From positions 101,823-165,822 of the forward strand of contig JAHDWP010000002.1 in NCBI GenBank assembly GCA_023382715.1: DNA of 64,000 nucleotides. The letters are read 5' to 3'. Positions 32,212 to 41,169 of this stretch are shown here, piece by piece (positions within the stretch are counted from its first letter, which is position 1; every line of letters starts with the position of its first letter). The translations under genes and the position numbers were made by a program. Source of the DNA: Anaerolineae bacterium (GTDB lineage: Bacteria > Chloroflexota > Anaerolineae > Aggregatilineales > Aggregatilineaceae). The notes below the pieces were generated by a model. That model saw only the letters and a program-made list of their open reading frames with translations, had not been told where the DNA came from and made no database searches.

Positions 32212-33903
32212 ATGGCCAACATCTACCGCAATCTGGGCGCAGTCATCAAAGATACGGGCGGCCTGTGGGAACAGCTCGATAGCCAGATGGCCGGGCAAGC
32301 CAGCGCCCCGTTGCCAGAGGGGATGGGGCTGTGGGGGATGGTCGTCACGGGCAGCGTCGGCGGCGTGTGGGATGCGCTCGACAATGAGACCGTCCTGCTG
32401 CGCGCGGACCAGCTCAAGGTGCCGCGCCTCGACCTGTGGAGCGCCGCCGCCGACGAGACGCTGATTCTGCCCCGCGAGGGGCTGCTGCCGCTGTGGGAAG
32501 CGGCGCTGGTGCGCACCAACGCCGCCGCCGGCGCCGATCACGACGGCACGCTGATGCTCATGCGCCCGGACGCGGCGGACATCTGGCACAAATCCGCCGA
32601 AGAGACGCTGGTCATGGCCCGGCCTACCGAAAGCGTCTTCGCCCAGCAGGTGCGCCCCCGCGACCTGTCCGCGTTTCGTCCGCGCCGCATCCAGGGCTAC
32701 GCGCTCAAGAAGCTGACCGATGCGCGCGGCGAAACCTATTGGATTCTCAAGAATCTGCGCACGGACGCCTACCTGCGCCTGACCGCCGAGCAGGTCTTCC
32801 TCTGGGAGCAGATGGACGGCCAGGCCAGCGTGCAGGATATCGCCGTCGCGCATATGCTGGCGCATGGCAAGCTGGCCATCGGCAGCCTGCTGACGCTGCT
32901 CGACCAGCTTCAGCAGAAGGGCTTCATCGCCCCGCTGATTGACGTGTACGGCGCGGTGGATCGCAGCGTCACCCAGCGGCGCGGCCAGGCGTTGTGGCGG
33001 CGGCTGGTCCGCGCCTTCGCCCATACGGAATTGTCCATCGGCGGCATTGACGGGCTGATCACGCGCTCCTACCAGATGGTGGGGCGCTGGCTCTTCACTC
33101 CGCTCGGCCAGGGGATCATCCTGGCGGTGATTGCCGCCGGGGCTATCGCTTTCATCAGCCTGCTGTTCGGCATCGTGGGCCGCGAGGTGGCCGTGCTGGG
33201 CGGGGCAGGGGCGGTGGTCGGCCTGGTGACGCTCTACGTGCTGCAGGCGTTGACGCTGCTCGTGCACGAGTGGGCGCACGCCATCGCCACCAAGCATTAC
33301 GGGCGCGAGGTGCGGCGGGGTGGCGTCATGATCTACATGGGGATGCCCGCCGCGTTCGTGGATACGACGGACATCTGGATGGAGCCGCGCCGCCCCCGCC
33401 TGGTGGTGAGCTGGGCGGGGCCGCATTCCGGGCTGTTCATCGGCGGGCTGGCCAGCCTGCTGGTGCTGGCCGGGCCGGGGCCGGTCATCGGCGGGCTGCT
33501 CTTCCAGTCGGCGCTGCTCACCTACCTGACCAGCTTCATGAACATGAACCCGCTGCTCAAGCTGGACGGCTACTACATCCTCATGGACTGGCTGGAGATT
33601 CCGCGCCTGCGCGAGCGCAGCCTGGTCTTCATCGGCAAGCCGCTGCGCGACAAGCTGAAGAAGCGCGAGCCGTTCAGCCGCGAAGAGCGCATCTTCACCG
33701 TGTTCGGCGCGCTCTCCGGCCTGTGGACGCTGATCGCCGCTGTGACGCTGATGGTCACGGCGGGCAGCTACGCGCTCGGGTTTGTGCAGACAACGCCGGG
33801 CCTGATCGTCGCGGGAGTGGCGGCGCTGCTGGCCGCTGCCTGGATTGCCCGGCGCTGGCTGCGCCGGATGCGAGTCGCGCGCCTGCGGCAGGCGGCCTCG
33901 TGA
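32212..33903 (+). CDS. membrane M50-type metalloprotease with PqqD-like domain and W-x6-T repeats
   Basis: 563 residues. Residues 1-140 contain the repeated motif W53-x6-T60, W76-x6-T83 and W125-x6-T132, each ending [DE]-E-T-[LV], plus DHDGT113LML. Residues about 155-240 resemble a PqqD-like peptide-recognition domain (ALKKLTDARGETYWILKN, QVFLWEQMDGQASVQDIA). The remainder is a polytopic site-2-protease-like domain: zinc motif H352-E-x-x-H356 and the NMNPLLKLDG motif with D452. The family is annotated as putative peptide zinc metalloprotease, linked to peptide export or maturation. The tandem-FHA gene lies just upstream. Confidence 0.85.
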   Translation: MANIYRNLGAVIKDTGGLWEQLDSQMAGQASAPLPEGMGLWGMVVTGSVGGVWDALDNETVLLRADQLKVPRLDLWSAAADETLILPREGLLPLWEAALVRTNAAAGADHDGTLMLMRPDAADIWHKSAEETLVMARPTESVFAQQVRPRDLSAFRPRRIQGYALKKLTDARGETYWILKNLRTDAYLRLTAEQVFLWEQMDGQASVQDIAVAHMLAHGKLAIGSLLTLLDQLQQKGFIAPLIDVYGAVDRSVTQRRGQALWRRLVRAFAHTELSIGGIDGLITRSYQMVGRWLFTPLGQGIILAVIAAGAIAFISLLFGIVGREVAVLGGAGAVVGLVTLYVLQALTLLVHEWAHAIATKHYGREVRRGGVMIYMGMPAAFVDTTDIWMEPRRPRLVVSWAGPHSGLFIGGLASLLVLAGPGPVIGGLLFQSALLTYLTSFMNMNPLLKLDGYYILMDWLEIPRLRERSLVFIGKPLRDKLKKREPFSREERIFTVFGALSGLWTLIAAVTLMVTAGSYALGFVQTTPGLIVAGVAALLAAAWIARRWLRRMRVARLRQAAS

Positions 33904-33921
33904 CAGGCCGCAGGTGAGTTC

Positions 33922-34746
33922 CTACTCCGGCGCGGCCTCCGGCTCCACGAAGCGCACCTCGAACATCCAGGGCCAGTGCTTGCCGGTGAGCAGGAAGGTG
34001 TCCGTCTCCGGCAGGTAGGCGATGCCGTTGAGCACTTCCTGGTCGTCCAGCCCGGCGCGCTCGTCGTCCGTGATCAGGCTGGACGCATCAATGACCGCCG
34101 TCACCACGCCGTTGCGCTTGTCAATCCGCACGATGTAGTCGGTCTGCCAGATGTTGGCGTAGATGTGGTCGCCGACGCATTCCAGCTCGTTGATGCGCTC
34201 AACAATTGACCCCTGCAGCGTGACCAGTCCGCTGAAGATCAGCTCGAACGTCTGCGGGTCGCGCACGTCGAGGAAGGGCGTGCCGTCGCTCATATAAAGG
34301 TGCTGCCCGTCCGTGCACAGGCCCCAGCCCTCGCCTTCGTAGGCAATCGTCCCCACCTGCTCGAACGTCTCCCAGTCGTAGACGAAGGCCACTTCCGACT
34401 GCCAGGTAAGCTGGATCAACTGCTCGCCGACCAGGGCCAGCCCTTCGGCGAAGTACCGTTCGGGGACGCTGACCTGCTGCAAGACCTCGCCGCTCAGCGG
34501 GTCCACCTTGCGCAGGGTGGAGAATCCGCTGCGCCCCGTGCTCTCGTAGAGATAGCCGTCGTGGAGCAGCAGGCCCTGCGTATAGGCTGTCGGGTCGTGC
34601 GGGCGCACGGACAGCACCTCCGGCACGAGCAGAGTCACCGGGGCGTAGAGCGGATTCTCGCTCTGGGCCAGCGCCGGGACGACCGCGCTCGCCACGATGA
34701 ATATCAGCAGGATCGGGGCGGGGAGGAAGCGCGCAAACCGTGTCAT
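33922..34746 (-). CDS. glutaminyl-peptide cyclotransferase (glutamine cyclotransferase family)
   Basis: 274 residues from ATG 34744-34746; the open frame upstream overlaps the neighbouring gene and carries no conserved residues. A signal peptide is followed by a cut after VPALAQ. The mature domain matches the five-bladed propeller glutamine cyclotransferases: RPHDPTAYTQGLLLHDGYLYESTGRSGFSTLRKV, YFAEGLALVGEQLIQLTW, GWGLCTDGQHLYMSDGT and NELECVGDHIYANIWQTDYIVRID. It forms pyroglutamate at protein N-termini outside the cytoplasm. It is 37 bases downstream of an inositol-monophosphatase-like gene on the same strand. Confidence 0.9.
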   Translation of the reverse strand: MTRFARFLPAPILLIFIVASAVVPALAQSENPLYAPVTLLVPEVLSVRPHDPTAYTQGLLLHDGYLYESTGRSGFSTLRKVDPLSGEVLQQVSVPERYFAEGLALVGEQLIQLTWQSEVAFVYDWETFEQVGTIAYEGEGWGLCTDGQHLYMSDGTPFLDVRDPQTFELIFSGLVTLQGSIVERINELECVGDHIYANIWQTDYIVRIDKRNGVVTAVIDASSLITDDERAGLDDQEVLNGIAYLPETDTFLLTGKHWPWMFEVRFVEPEAAPE

Positions 34747-34783
34747 GGGAGTCTTCGCTTTCGCTGGGCACAATGAATACGGA

Positions 34784-35626
34784 TCATGCGGACGGGGTGG
34801 GGCGCGGCGCGCCATCGCCGTGCTGGATGACGGCCAGCGCCTGCGCGTGCACCAGGCCATTTGTCGCCAGGATGCGCCGACCGGACAGCGCTTCGTGGCT
34901 CAACTGGCCCGCGTAATCGCTAACTGTACCCCCGGCTTCATGCACAAACAAGATTCCCGCCTGCACGTCCCAGGGGTGCGGCCCCTCTTCCCAGTAGACT
35001 TCGCAGCGCCCGGCGGCCACCCAGCACAGGTCGAGCGCCGCCGACCCGCCGCAGCGCACCGCCTGCACCCGCCGCAGAAAGTGGCCGAAGCGCGCGCTGT
35101 TGTTGTCCTCCGCCGTCCACGATGTGTAGGGGAAGCCGGTGATGACCAGGGCCTGGGCCAGGTCGGGCACGCTGCTGACGCGCAAGCGCTGCCCGTTGAG
35201 CGTCGCGCCGCTGCCGCGCGCGCCCTTGTAGGTCTCGCCGAGCAGCGGGGCGTGCACCACGCCCAGGATCGGCTGGAGATCCGGGCCGGAGAGCGCCAGA
35301 CTCACCGAAAAGATAGGGAGGCGGTGGGCGAAGTTGGTCGTGCCATCGAGCGGGTCTACATACCAGTGGTAGGGCGTCTCGTCCGGCGCAGGGCCATAGC
35401 CGCCGCCCTCTTCGCCGTGAATGTGGTGGCCGGGGAAGGCGGCGCGCAGCGCGGCGACGATCAGCGCTTCCGAAGCAGCGTCCGCCTCGGTCACCAGGTC
35501 AATGAGCGCGCTCTTGCTGTGCGCGGCGCGCGGGCGCTGGTAGTGCTCAGCCAGGACAGCTCCGGCGTGGCGAGCAATGGCTTCGGCGGTGTCGAGCGCC
35601 GCCACGGTGTCTAATGTGCCGGTCAT
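34784..35626 (-). CDS. inositol monophosphatase family protein
   Basis: 280 residues. Metal and substrate motifs: DLVTEADAASE, HGEEGGGYG (Glu pair), YVDPLDGTTNFAHR (catalytic DPLDGT), and PWDVQAGILFVHEAGG at the C-terminus. Members dephosphorylate inositol 1-phosphate or related sugar phosphates such as fructose 1,6-bisphosphate or histidinol phosphate. A role in inositol metabolism alongside the iol operon is possible, but the family is broad. Start ATG 35624-35626. Confidence 0.9.
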   Translation of the reverse strand: MTGTLDTVAALDTAEAIARHAGAVLAEHYQRPRAAHSKSALIDLVTEADAASEALIVAALRAAFPGHHIHGEEGGGYGPAPDETPYHWYVDPLDGTTNFAHRLPIFSVSLALSGPDLQPILGVVHAPLLGETYKGARGSGATLNGQRLRVSSVPDLAQALVITGFPYTSWTAEDNNSARFGHFLRRVQAVRCGGSAALDLCWVAAGRCEVYWEEGPHPWDVQAGILFVHEAGGTVSDYAGQLSHEALSGRRILATNGLVHAQALAVIQHGDGAPRPTPSA

Positions 35627-35766
35627 GGTACGATGTCATCCTTAGGTGAGTGCAGATCACAGCCTGCGGGCAAGGGCCATTATACCCCAGGAACACGGGG
35701 CACGTTCCGTGTCCTGCATGAGACCTCTCCGCAGGGGCGCAGAGAACGCAGAGAGGGGATCGGGGG

Positions 35767-35800
35767 AGACTTCCGAAGTCTCCGAAGACTTCGGAAGTCT
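35767..35800. repeat. Family C 34-bp palindrome (ACTTCCGAAGT words)
   Basis: Perfect 15-base arms AGACTTCCGAAGTCT / AGACTTCGGAAGTCT around CCGA, and each arm is itself nearly palindromic. A 34-base variant lies at 48575-48608, also in a divergent intergenic region. Confidence 0.85.
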
Positions 35801-36000
35801 GTTCTGCGTCCTCGTGGTTCAAGGATTCCGCCCCCGACCCCGAAGGCCCTGTCCAGGGTCCACGAACAACCTGTTGCCAGGGGAGGCCATGACCACTCGG
35901 TGAACGCCTCTCCCCTCAATCCCCCCTCCAGCCGAGCCAGAGGGGGGACGATCTGACAGGCAATTCTCCCCTTTCCCTGGCTTTGCTGGGGGAAGGGCTG

Positions 36001-36040
36001 GGGGATAGGGGCGTTCTGGCAATCGCCCAACAACTTGTTC
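36001..36040 (+). repeat. Family E 40-bp repeat, inverted relative to 57089-57128
   Basis: GGGGATAGGGGCGTTCTGGC followed by AATCGCCCAACAACTTGTTC. The reverse complement of 57089-57128 matches at 37 of 40 positions. It carries the GGGGAT edge found in family A and may be an extension of it. Confidence 0.8.
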
Positions 36041-36061
36041 GTGCCCCCCCTTCTACCGCGC

Positions 36062-36090
36062 TTGACGCCCCAGAACACCAGTGCTACACT
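36062..36090 (+). promoter_or_regulatory. sigma-70-type promoter of nurA
   Basis: TTGACG (36062-36067), a 17-base spacer, TACACT (36085-36090). The start would lie near 36097, 40 bases before the GTG. Confidence 0.6.
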
Positions 36091-36136
36091 GCTCGCCAGC
36101 AGCACACGCCCGGCAAGCGCGCCAGGAGGCAGGACA

Positions 36137-37369
36137 GTGACGCTCGAATTCGAGAAGGTCGTAGAGCAGGTGGCACGCATGGGCCGCGCGCTGGCCGCGC
36201 GCAGCGATTCGCTGAGCGAGCGGAGCGCACTCGCCTGGGAGCGGCTGGCGCTGCTCAGTGACGTGGACGCCGTGCGCGAGCGCGTGGTCCTGGCCCGCGT
36301 CCGCGACGCCGGTTTTCGCGGGGCGGCGCTGCTCGACGAGCCGGCCAATCGCGCTTATCCGCTGCCGTCCCTGCCGCCGCACGCCACCCTCCTGGCCGCC
36401 GACGGCTCGCAGGTCTATCCCAACCCGCACGGGGCAGCGCTCTACTACCTGATCAACGTGGGCGTGTTCGTCTACCATCACGGGACGGATGCCCTGCCGG
36501 AGCAGATCACCGAGCCGCAGCTTCAGTACAGCGAAACGGCCCTGCACAACACGAACGGGCAACTGATCACCAACGCAGTGGTCAACGCGCGGCGCAGCGT
36601 GCAGGAACTGGCTCTGCTGGCCCGCGAAGCGTGGGCGCGGGCAGAGCGCGCGGGGCCGCTGCTGGCCATCAGCGATGGGCCGCTGCTTTTCTGGATGGAC
36701 AAGGACGTGCCCGATCGCAAGCAGCTTGAGGACGAATACCTGGGCTGGCTGATCAACCTGCACGATCTGCATGCCAATCGCTCCGCGCGCGGCGAGTCCG
36801 CCAGCCTGCTCGGTTACGTAGATCGCCCGGCGAGCGCCTTCCTGATCGGCCTGCTGCACCTGATGGGCCTGGACGAAGCCGAGGTGCGCGCCCCGGCGCT
36901 GAAGTCCAACGGCGACCTGGAAGGTCTGGCCGACCAGGCGCTGCTCCTGCGGCTGCTGAAGCCAGGCGAGCGCTCGGCGCTGCTGGTGCAGCAGTCGCCG
37001 CGCAACAAGGATTACCACGACAAGGGCGAACGGTACGAGATCGCCTGCTTCTACCTCAACGTCAGCAGCGAGCCGCCGTACCACCTGGCGCGCGTCGAAA
37101 TGCCGATGTGGGTGGCCGGCGATCCGGCGCTGGTGGATGCCGCGCACGCCCTGGTCTATGACCAGTGCCAATTGATGTGGCGCTACCCCTACGCGCTGAC
37201 GCGCGCCGACGAGCTGGCCGTCGTGCGCAACCAGGAGCGCGCGCAGCTCAACGAGCTGATCGAGATCGAGCTGCGCCGTCACGCCCAGGAAATCGCCCAT
37301 TCGGAGAAGCTGGATTCCAAGGTTGTGCGTCACGGGCGCACGCGCTACGGGCAGGGTCGGCAGAAGTGA
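36137..37369 (+). CDS. nurA: NurA domain nuclease
   Basis: 410 residues from GTG 36137, with AGGAGG seven bases upstream. The NurA fold is recognisable by LLAADGSQVYPNPHGAA (catalytic Asp-Gly-Ser), LLAISDGPLLFWMD (second metal-binding Asp) and the C-terminal acidic/His block VEMPMWVAGDPALVDAAHALVYDQCQ. NurA is a 5'-3' nuclease for double-strand break resection that normally works with the HerA translocase. No HerA gene is in the window, and the gene appears to be alone with its own promoter. The length fits bacterial NurA. Confidence 0.87.
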   Translation: MTLEFEKVVEQVARMGRALAARSDSLSERSALAWERLALLSDVDAVRERVVLARVRDAGFRGAALLDEPANRAYPLPSLPPHATLLAADGSQVYPNPHGAALYYLINVGVFVYHHGTDALPEQITEPQLQYSETALHNTNGQLITNAVVNARRSVQELALLAREAWARAERAGPLLAISDGPLLFWMDKDVPDRKQLEDEYLGWLINLHDLHANRSARGESASLLGYVDRPASAFLIGLLHLMGLDEAEVRAPALKSNGDLEGLADQALLLRLLKPGERSALLVQQSPRNKDYHDKGERYEIACFYLNVSSEPPYHLARVEMPMWVAGDPALVDAAHALVYDQCQLMWRYPYALTRADELAVVRNQERAQLNELIEIELRRHAQEIAHSEKLDSKVVRHGRTRYGQGRQK

Positions 37370-37480
37370 CCCTGAGGTAAGGACTGGTGTCCCGTTTGTT
37401 GCGGTGCCACGCCGACGAGATCAGGCCTGCCCGATAAGAGGCAGGGCGGCGTTGCTCTCGTTTCGCGCCTTTCATCGAAC

Positions 37481-37515
37481 AAAAAAAGAGACGCCAGGCA
37501 AGTCCCCTGGCGTCT
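37481..37515 (-). terminator. intrinsic terminator after the anti-sigma gene
   Basis: On the minus strand: GAGACGCCAGG / CCTGGCGTCTC perfect 11-base stem with a 6-base loop, followed directly by seven T. It ends the sigma/anti-sigma transcript 26 bases after the stop. Confidence 0.93.
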
Positions 37516-37540
37516 CCTGCTATCCAAACTGGGCAATGCC

Positions 37541-38833
37541 CTAACTGCCCGGCACCTCCAGCGTGAAGCTCCAGGGGCCAGCAATCGTCTCCGCCGCCTT
37601 CAGGCTGGTGAAAACTTCTTCCATCACTGCCTGTAGATTGACATCGGGCGGGACGTAGGTCGTCTCCCAGCGACCACCATCCTCCTCCGGGTACACGGCG
37701 ATCTCGATGCCGTATTCCGCCAGGGCCGTCTCCAGCGCCGCCATCTCAATCCCCCCGATGACCTCCAGACGCTCGACCGACAGCGTCCAGCTTGTCGCCT
37801 GGCGGTCGTAGGGGGCCGGAAAGCCTAGCTCAAAGCAGAATTGGCCTGCGTCGCCGGGCTGCATGTCTGCGTTGAAGTGCTCCACGATTGCCGTGCCGGT
37901 GTCGAGCGTGGCGATGGGCCACCAGGATCTCTCATCAAAGGGCAGGTCGAAGCAGCCCCATACCCTGGTCAGCGAGGGCGCGACGGCGGCGCGTTCCAGC
38001 GTCACCGCCACGTCACCCACCGTGACCGTCTGCTCGCTCTCGACGATCACCGCCGGGATGAACGGCACGCTGAACTCAAACACGAAGGGACCGATGGCGT
38101 CGGGCGGCGGGACCGGAGCTACAGGTGGAGCCTCGTCACTACCGCCTCCGCCGCCACCCCCGCCTCCGCCGCCGCCCCCGGCGGGATCAGGCGTCACATT
38201 TTCGGGTTGTGTCATGTAGCCGACCCATAGCTCATAGCGTAGATTGAGCGAGTCCGGTGTGCCATTGACGCCACGAGCGTCGAAATTGGCGTTGGCGTCG
38301 TACAGTATGTTGATCATCGCGCTCTCGGAATCTGCTGGGCGGCTGCTGCCACTGCCGCCGCCGAACATCGGCGGGAACTCAACGCCCTCGTCATCCGTGA
38401 GACGGCCCAGCGGGAACTGATCTACGGGTTGCACGTTCTGGGGGGGCGTATCGCCTGCGCTGGCCACGTGCTCAAGGCGATAGGCCAGGGCGATGCGGTG
38501 GGCGTCGGCGTAGACCCAATCGAGCGTAACCGTCACGCCGTCAATGGTGACGCTCTGCCCGATCTCAGTGACCAGATTCTTGTCCTGAATCTCGGTCAGG
38601 CCCGGATCGCCATCCTGCCGGAGCTGGTAGAAGGCGTAGGTCGCCGCGCTGATGGTGAGCGACAGCGCCACGATGAGGGTCACCCAGCCCAGCCGCGTCG
38701 CACGCAGCACGCGGCGGGGTTTCTTCACCTGTAACTGCTCCTGCACAGCAGGCCACAAGCTCGTCATCGTCTCTGGAATCTCCTGTTCTGCAATGTCCAC
38801 CAGGGCCTGGCGGATGTGTCGCTCGTCCATCAC
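37541..38833 (-). CDS. membrane-anchored anti-sigma-like protein with polyglycine tract
   Basis: 430 residues. The first 45 residues are cytoplasmic (MMDERHIRQALVDIAEQEIPE...), followed by one helix (about 48-68, LGWVTLIVALSLTISAATYAF) and a large extracytoplasmic part. This layout, and the 4-base overlap with an ECF sigma gene, fit an anti-sigma factor. No zinc-binding HxxxCxxC motif is present. The outer region resembles DUF4179-type sensor domains. An uninterrupted run of 13 glycines (about 38140-38180) splits the outer part into two halves. The gene ends with a strong terminator. Confidence 0.75.
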   Translation of the reverse strand: MMDERHIRQALVDIAEQEIPETMTSLWPAVQEQLQVKKPRRVLRATRLGWVTLIVALSLTISAATYAFYQLRQDGDPGLTEIQDKNLVTEIGQSVTIDGVTVTLDWVYADAHRIALAYRLEHVASAGDTPPQNVQPVDQFPLGRLTDDEGVEFPPMFGGGSGSSRPADSESAMINILYDANANFDARGVNGTPDSLNLRYELWVGYMTQPENVTPDPAGGGGGGGGGGGGGSDEAPPVAPVPPPDAIGPFVFEFSVPFIPAVIVESEQTVTVGDVAVTLERAAVAPSLTRVWGCFDLPFDERSWWPIATLDTGTAIVEHFNADMQPGDAGQFCFELGFPAPYDRQATSWTLSVERLEVIGGIEMAALETALAEYGIEIAVYPEEDGGRWETTYVPPDVNLQAVMEEVFTSLKAAETIAGPWSFTLEVPGS

Positions 38834-39429
38834 TCTGCCTCCTGCCCGTGCGGCGGGCGGTACTCCCGCGCGTGACGGGCCAACAGCGCGCGCAAACGCT
38901 GACGCGCCGCATGTAACCGCCAGCGCACCGTGCCCGGCCTGATTGCCAGCCGTTCTGCCATCTCCTCGTCGCTCAGGTCGAGGTAGTAACGCTGGATCAC
39001 AGCAGCCCGCTGGTCAGGCGTCAGCTTCCCCAGCGCCTCCCATATGGCCTGGCGCAGCTCAGCCCGCTCAACCTGGTCGTCAGGGTTGGGGGCAGTGTCG
39101 GGCAGCAGGTCGGCGAACGTGAGATCGCCCGGCCCGCTGAGCACCGCCGCGTCCAGCGATAGCTCGCGTTCCTGGCGGCGGGCCGCCTGGATCGCCGCGT
39201 TGACCACGCTGCGCATGAACCAGGGGCCAAAAGGCCGCGCCGGATCAAGCTGGCCAATCCGCTCGTAGGCGCGCAAGAAGGCGTTTTGCACGACATCCTC
39301 CGCCAGGGCGTGGTCGCGCGTGATAAGATAGGCGGTGCGGACAGCCCGCACCTCATAGAGCCTGACCAGCACGGCCAGCCCGCCAATCTCGCCGCGCCTC
39401 ATCCGTTCGATAGCTCTCTGTTCATCCAA
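38830..39429 (-). CDS. ECF-type RNA polymerase sigma factor
   Basis: 199 residues if started at TTG 39427-39429, chosen because GGAGG lies seven bases upstream and the upstream open frame has no conserved residues; an ATG nine codons in is the alternative. Region 2: LITRDHALAEDVVQNAFLRAY and RPFGPWFMRSVVNAAI. Region 4: LGKLTPDQRAAVIQRYYLDLS and RPGTVRWRLHAARQRL (recognition helix). Its stop overlaps the start of the anti-sigma-like gene (38830-38833). The signal is unknown. Confidence 0.88.
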   Translation of the reverse strand: MDEQRAIERMRRGEIGGLAVLVRLYEVRAVRTAYLITRDHALAEDVVQNAFLRAYERIGQLDPARPFGPWFMRSVVNAAIQAARRQERELSLDAAVLSGPGDLTFADLLPDTAPNPDDQVERAELRQAIWEALGKLTPDQRAAVIQRYYLDLSDEEMAERLAIRPGTVRWRLHAARQRLRALLARHAREYRPPHGQEAE

Positions 39430-39568
39430 ACATGGGCCTCCGGGGGCGTTTCGGTGCGAGCGCTCACCCTCTATATCATCGAGCCTGGCAATCTGTTGGA
39501 AATTCGAACGCAAAAGGGGGCGACCCGCGCGGATGCCCCCTCTTTGGCTCACATGGCAGTCGCTCACG

Positions 39569-40342
39569 CTATGGGTGCAGCGTCAGGCTGATCGGGCAGT
39601 GATCGGACCCCGGCACGTTGGGGTGAATCTCGGCGGCGGCGACGCGCGGGCGCAGGTCCGGCGTGATGAAGAAGTAGTCAATGCGCCAGCCGACATTGCG
39701 CGGGCGGGCGTTGCCCCAGTAGTTCCAGTAGGTGTAGTGATCCGGCTCGTCGGGGTGCAGCTCGCGGAAGATGTCCACGTAGCCGCGCGCGACCACCTCG
39801 TCAATCCAGACGCGCTCTTCCGGCAGAAAGCCGGTCGTGTTCTGGTTCTCGTCGGGGCGGGCCAGGTCAATGGGACGGTGCGCGGTGTTCACATCACCGC
39901 AGAAGATGACCGGGCGCCCCTCGGCGCGCAGCCGCTCGGTGTAGTCCAGAAAGGCGGCTTTGTAGGCCATCTTGAAGGGGACGCGGCTGTGATCGCGCGC
40001 GCCGTTGGGGAAGTACGCGCCGATCAGCACGAAGTCACCGTAGTCGGCGATGATGGTGCGCCCCTCCTGGTCGTACTCCGCGATGCCCAGCCCGATCTGC
40101 ACCTCGCGCGGCGCGATCCTGCTGTAGAGCGCCACGCCGCTGTAGCCCTTCTTGACCGACGACCACGCCCAATAGCTGTGGTAGCCGTCCGGGTCGCGCA
40201 GCGCCTCGTCAAGCTGGTCGGGATGCGCTTTGGTCTCTTGCAGGCAGAGCACGTCCGGCTGGACGGTGTGAATCCACTCCAGCAGCCCTTTGCCCTGGGC
40301 GGCGCGAATCCCGTTCACGTTCCACGAATACAGGCAGAGCAT
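39569..40342 (-). CDS. xth: exodeoxyribonuclease III (AP endonuclease)
   Basis: 257 residues from ATG 40340-40342 (GAGGGAA upstream); an ATG six codons earlier is possible. All ExoIII/EEP motifs are present: SWNVNGIRAAQGKGLLEW, DVLCLQETK (metal Glu), IFCGDVNTAHRPIDL (catalytic Asp-Asn) and VPGSDHCPI (catalytic Asp-His). It cleaves DNA at abasic sites and removes 3' blocks in base excision repair. It appears monocistronic, 139 bases before the sigma gene on the same strand. Length is typical. Confidence 0.94.
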   Translation of the reverse strand: MLCLYSWNVNGIRAAQGKGLLEWIHTVQPDVLCLQETKAHPDQLDEALRDPDGYHSYWAWSSVKKGYSGVALYSRIAPREVQIGLGIAEYDQEGRTIIADYGDFVLIGAYFPNGARDHSRVPFKMAYKAAFLDYTERLRAEGRPVIFCGDVNTAHRPIDLARPDENQNTTGFLPEERVWIDEVVARGYVDIFRELHPDEPDHYTYWNYWGNARPRNVGWRIDYFFITPDLRPRVAAAEIHPNVPGSDHCPISLTLHP

Positions 40343-40379
40343 GGCTTTCCCTCGCTGCATGATTGACGGACGGCGCGTG

Positions 40380-41063
40380 TCACGGTGCGCCGACCGCCAG
40401 CGTATTGAGCATGGCGACGTATACCTGCGACCACACGTCCCAGCCGTATTTGCCGGTCGCCGTCAGGGTGAGCACGACCGCGCGGCCATCGTCCAGGGTG
40501 AACGCGCCAACCGTCGTGATCACCGGCGGGTCCTGCGTCTCGTCGCGCTGGACGCCGATCGTCCCGGTCAGCGTGCCCGCTGTCCATTGGGCGGTCTCCG
40601 GCTCCGTCAGGGTGGCCAGCGCCGCCTCAACCGACTCGGCGAAGCGCGCCTCGAAGATGGCGCGCTCGTACTTGTTGTTCTCCGCCGGGGTAATGACGAA
40701 CAGGACTTCCCCTTCGCCGGGCGCCGCGTCGAAGTAGCGATCGGGGTAGCGCACGCTGACGCCGCCCGCCGCGATCTCGCCGTCCAGGTCCATGACCAGC
40801 GGCATCGGGCACTCTTCGTCGTTGGGATCGGCGCAGCCGGGTAGTCCGCTGCCGATCCCGCCGCCCGCGCCCACGTTCAGTCCCACTCCGCTTCCCAGAC
40901 TCACGCTGCCGGACGGGCTGCCGGCTTCGGCGGTTGGCCCCGGTGTGTTGGCCGGTTTGTCGCCGTCATTTCCACAGGCTGCTGCGCTTAGCAGCACGAT
41001 GAGCAGCAGCGTCCATAACCACTTTCGACTCAGTCCACCCACGATTCTTCTCCTCACGCGCAC
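40380..41063 (-). CDS. putative lipoprotein of unknown function
   Basis: 227 residues. Signal sequence MRVRRRIVGGLSRKWLWTLLLIV with lipobox LSAAAC at about residues 26-31, then a Pro/Thr/Gly-rich linker (about 35-75) with GSGVGLNVGAGGG. The globular part (about 85-227) has alternating beta-like segments (GGVSVRYPDRYFDAAPGEGEVLFVI, GTLTGTIGVQRDETQDPPV) and resembles the small PsbP/DUF1795-type beta sandwiches seen in other lipoproteins here, without recognisable catalytic residues. The gene lies 37 bases upstream of xth. Confidence 0.7.
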   Translation of the reverse strand: MRVRRRIVGGLSRKWLWTLLLIVLLSAAACGNDGDKPANTPGPTAEAGSPSGSVSLGSGVGLNVGAGGGIGSGLPGCADPNDEECPMPLVMDLDGEIAAGGVSVRYPDRYFDAAPGEGEVLFVITPAENNKYERAIFEARFAESVEAALATLTEPETAQWTAGTLTGTIGVQRDETQDPPVITTVGAFTLDDGRAVVLTLTATGKYGWDVWSQVYVAMLNTLAVGAP

Positions 41064-41169
41064 TACTACTGGGACTGTCAGCGCTCGCCAAGCAGAGTCT
41101 AGCGGGCCGCGCGGTCACTGGCAACCGGCGCGCTGCCAGACAGTGACCCATCCTCACAACGGCGCGACG

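Larger units (their letters stand above)
35627..36061. repeat. repeat-dense divergent intergenic region before nurA
   Basis: No gene. In order: an AGGAACACGG / CCGTGTCCT hairpin (about 35688-35716), family B words (CTCTCCGCAGGGGCGCAGAG at 35725 and TTCTGCGTCCTCGTGGTT at 35802), family C palindrome (35767-35800), a family A part (about 35963-36010, CTCCCCTTTCCCTGGC.. GGGGGAAGGG) and the 40-base repeat at 36001-36040. The nurA promoter begins directly after. Confidence 0.8.
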
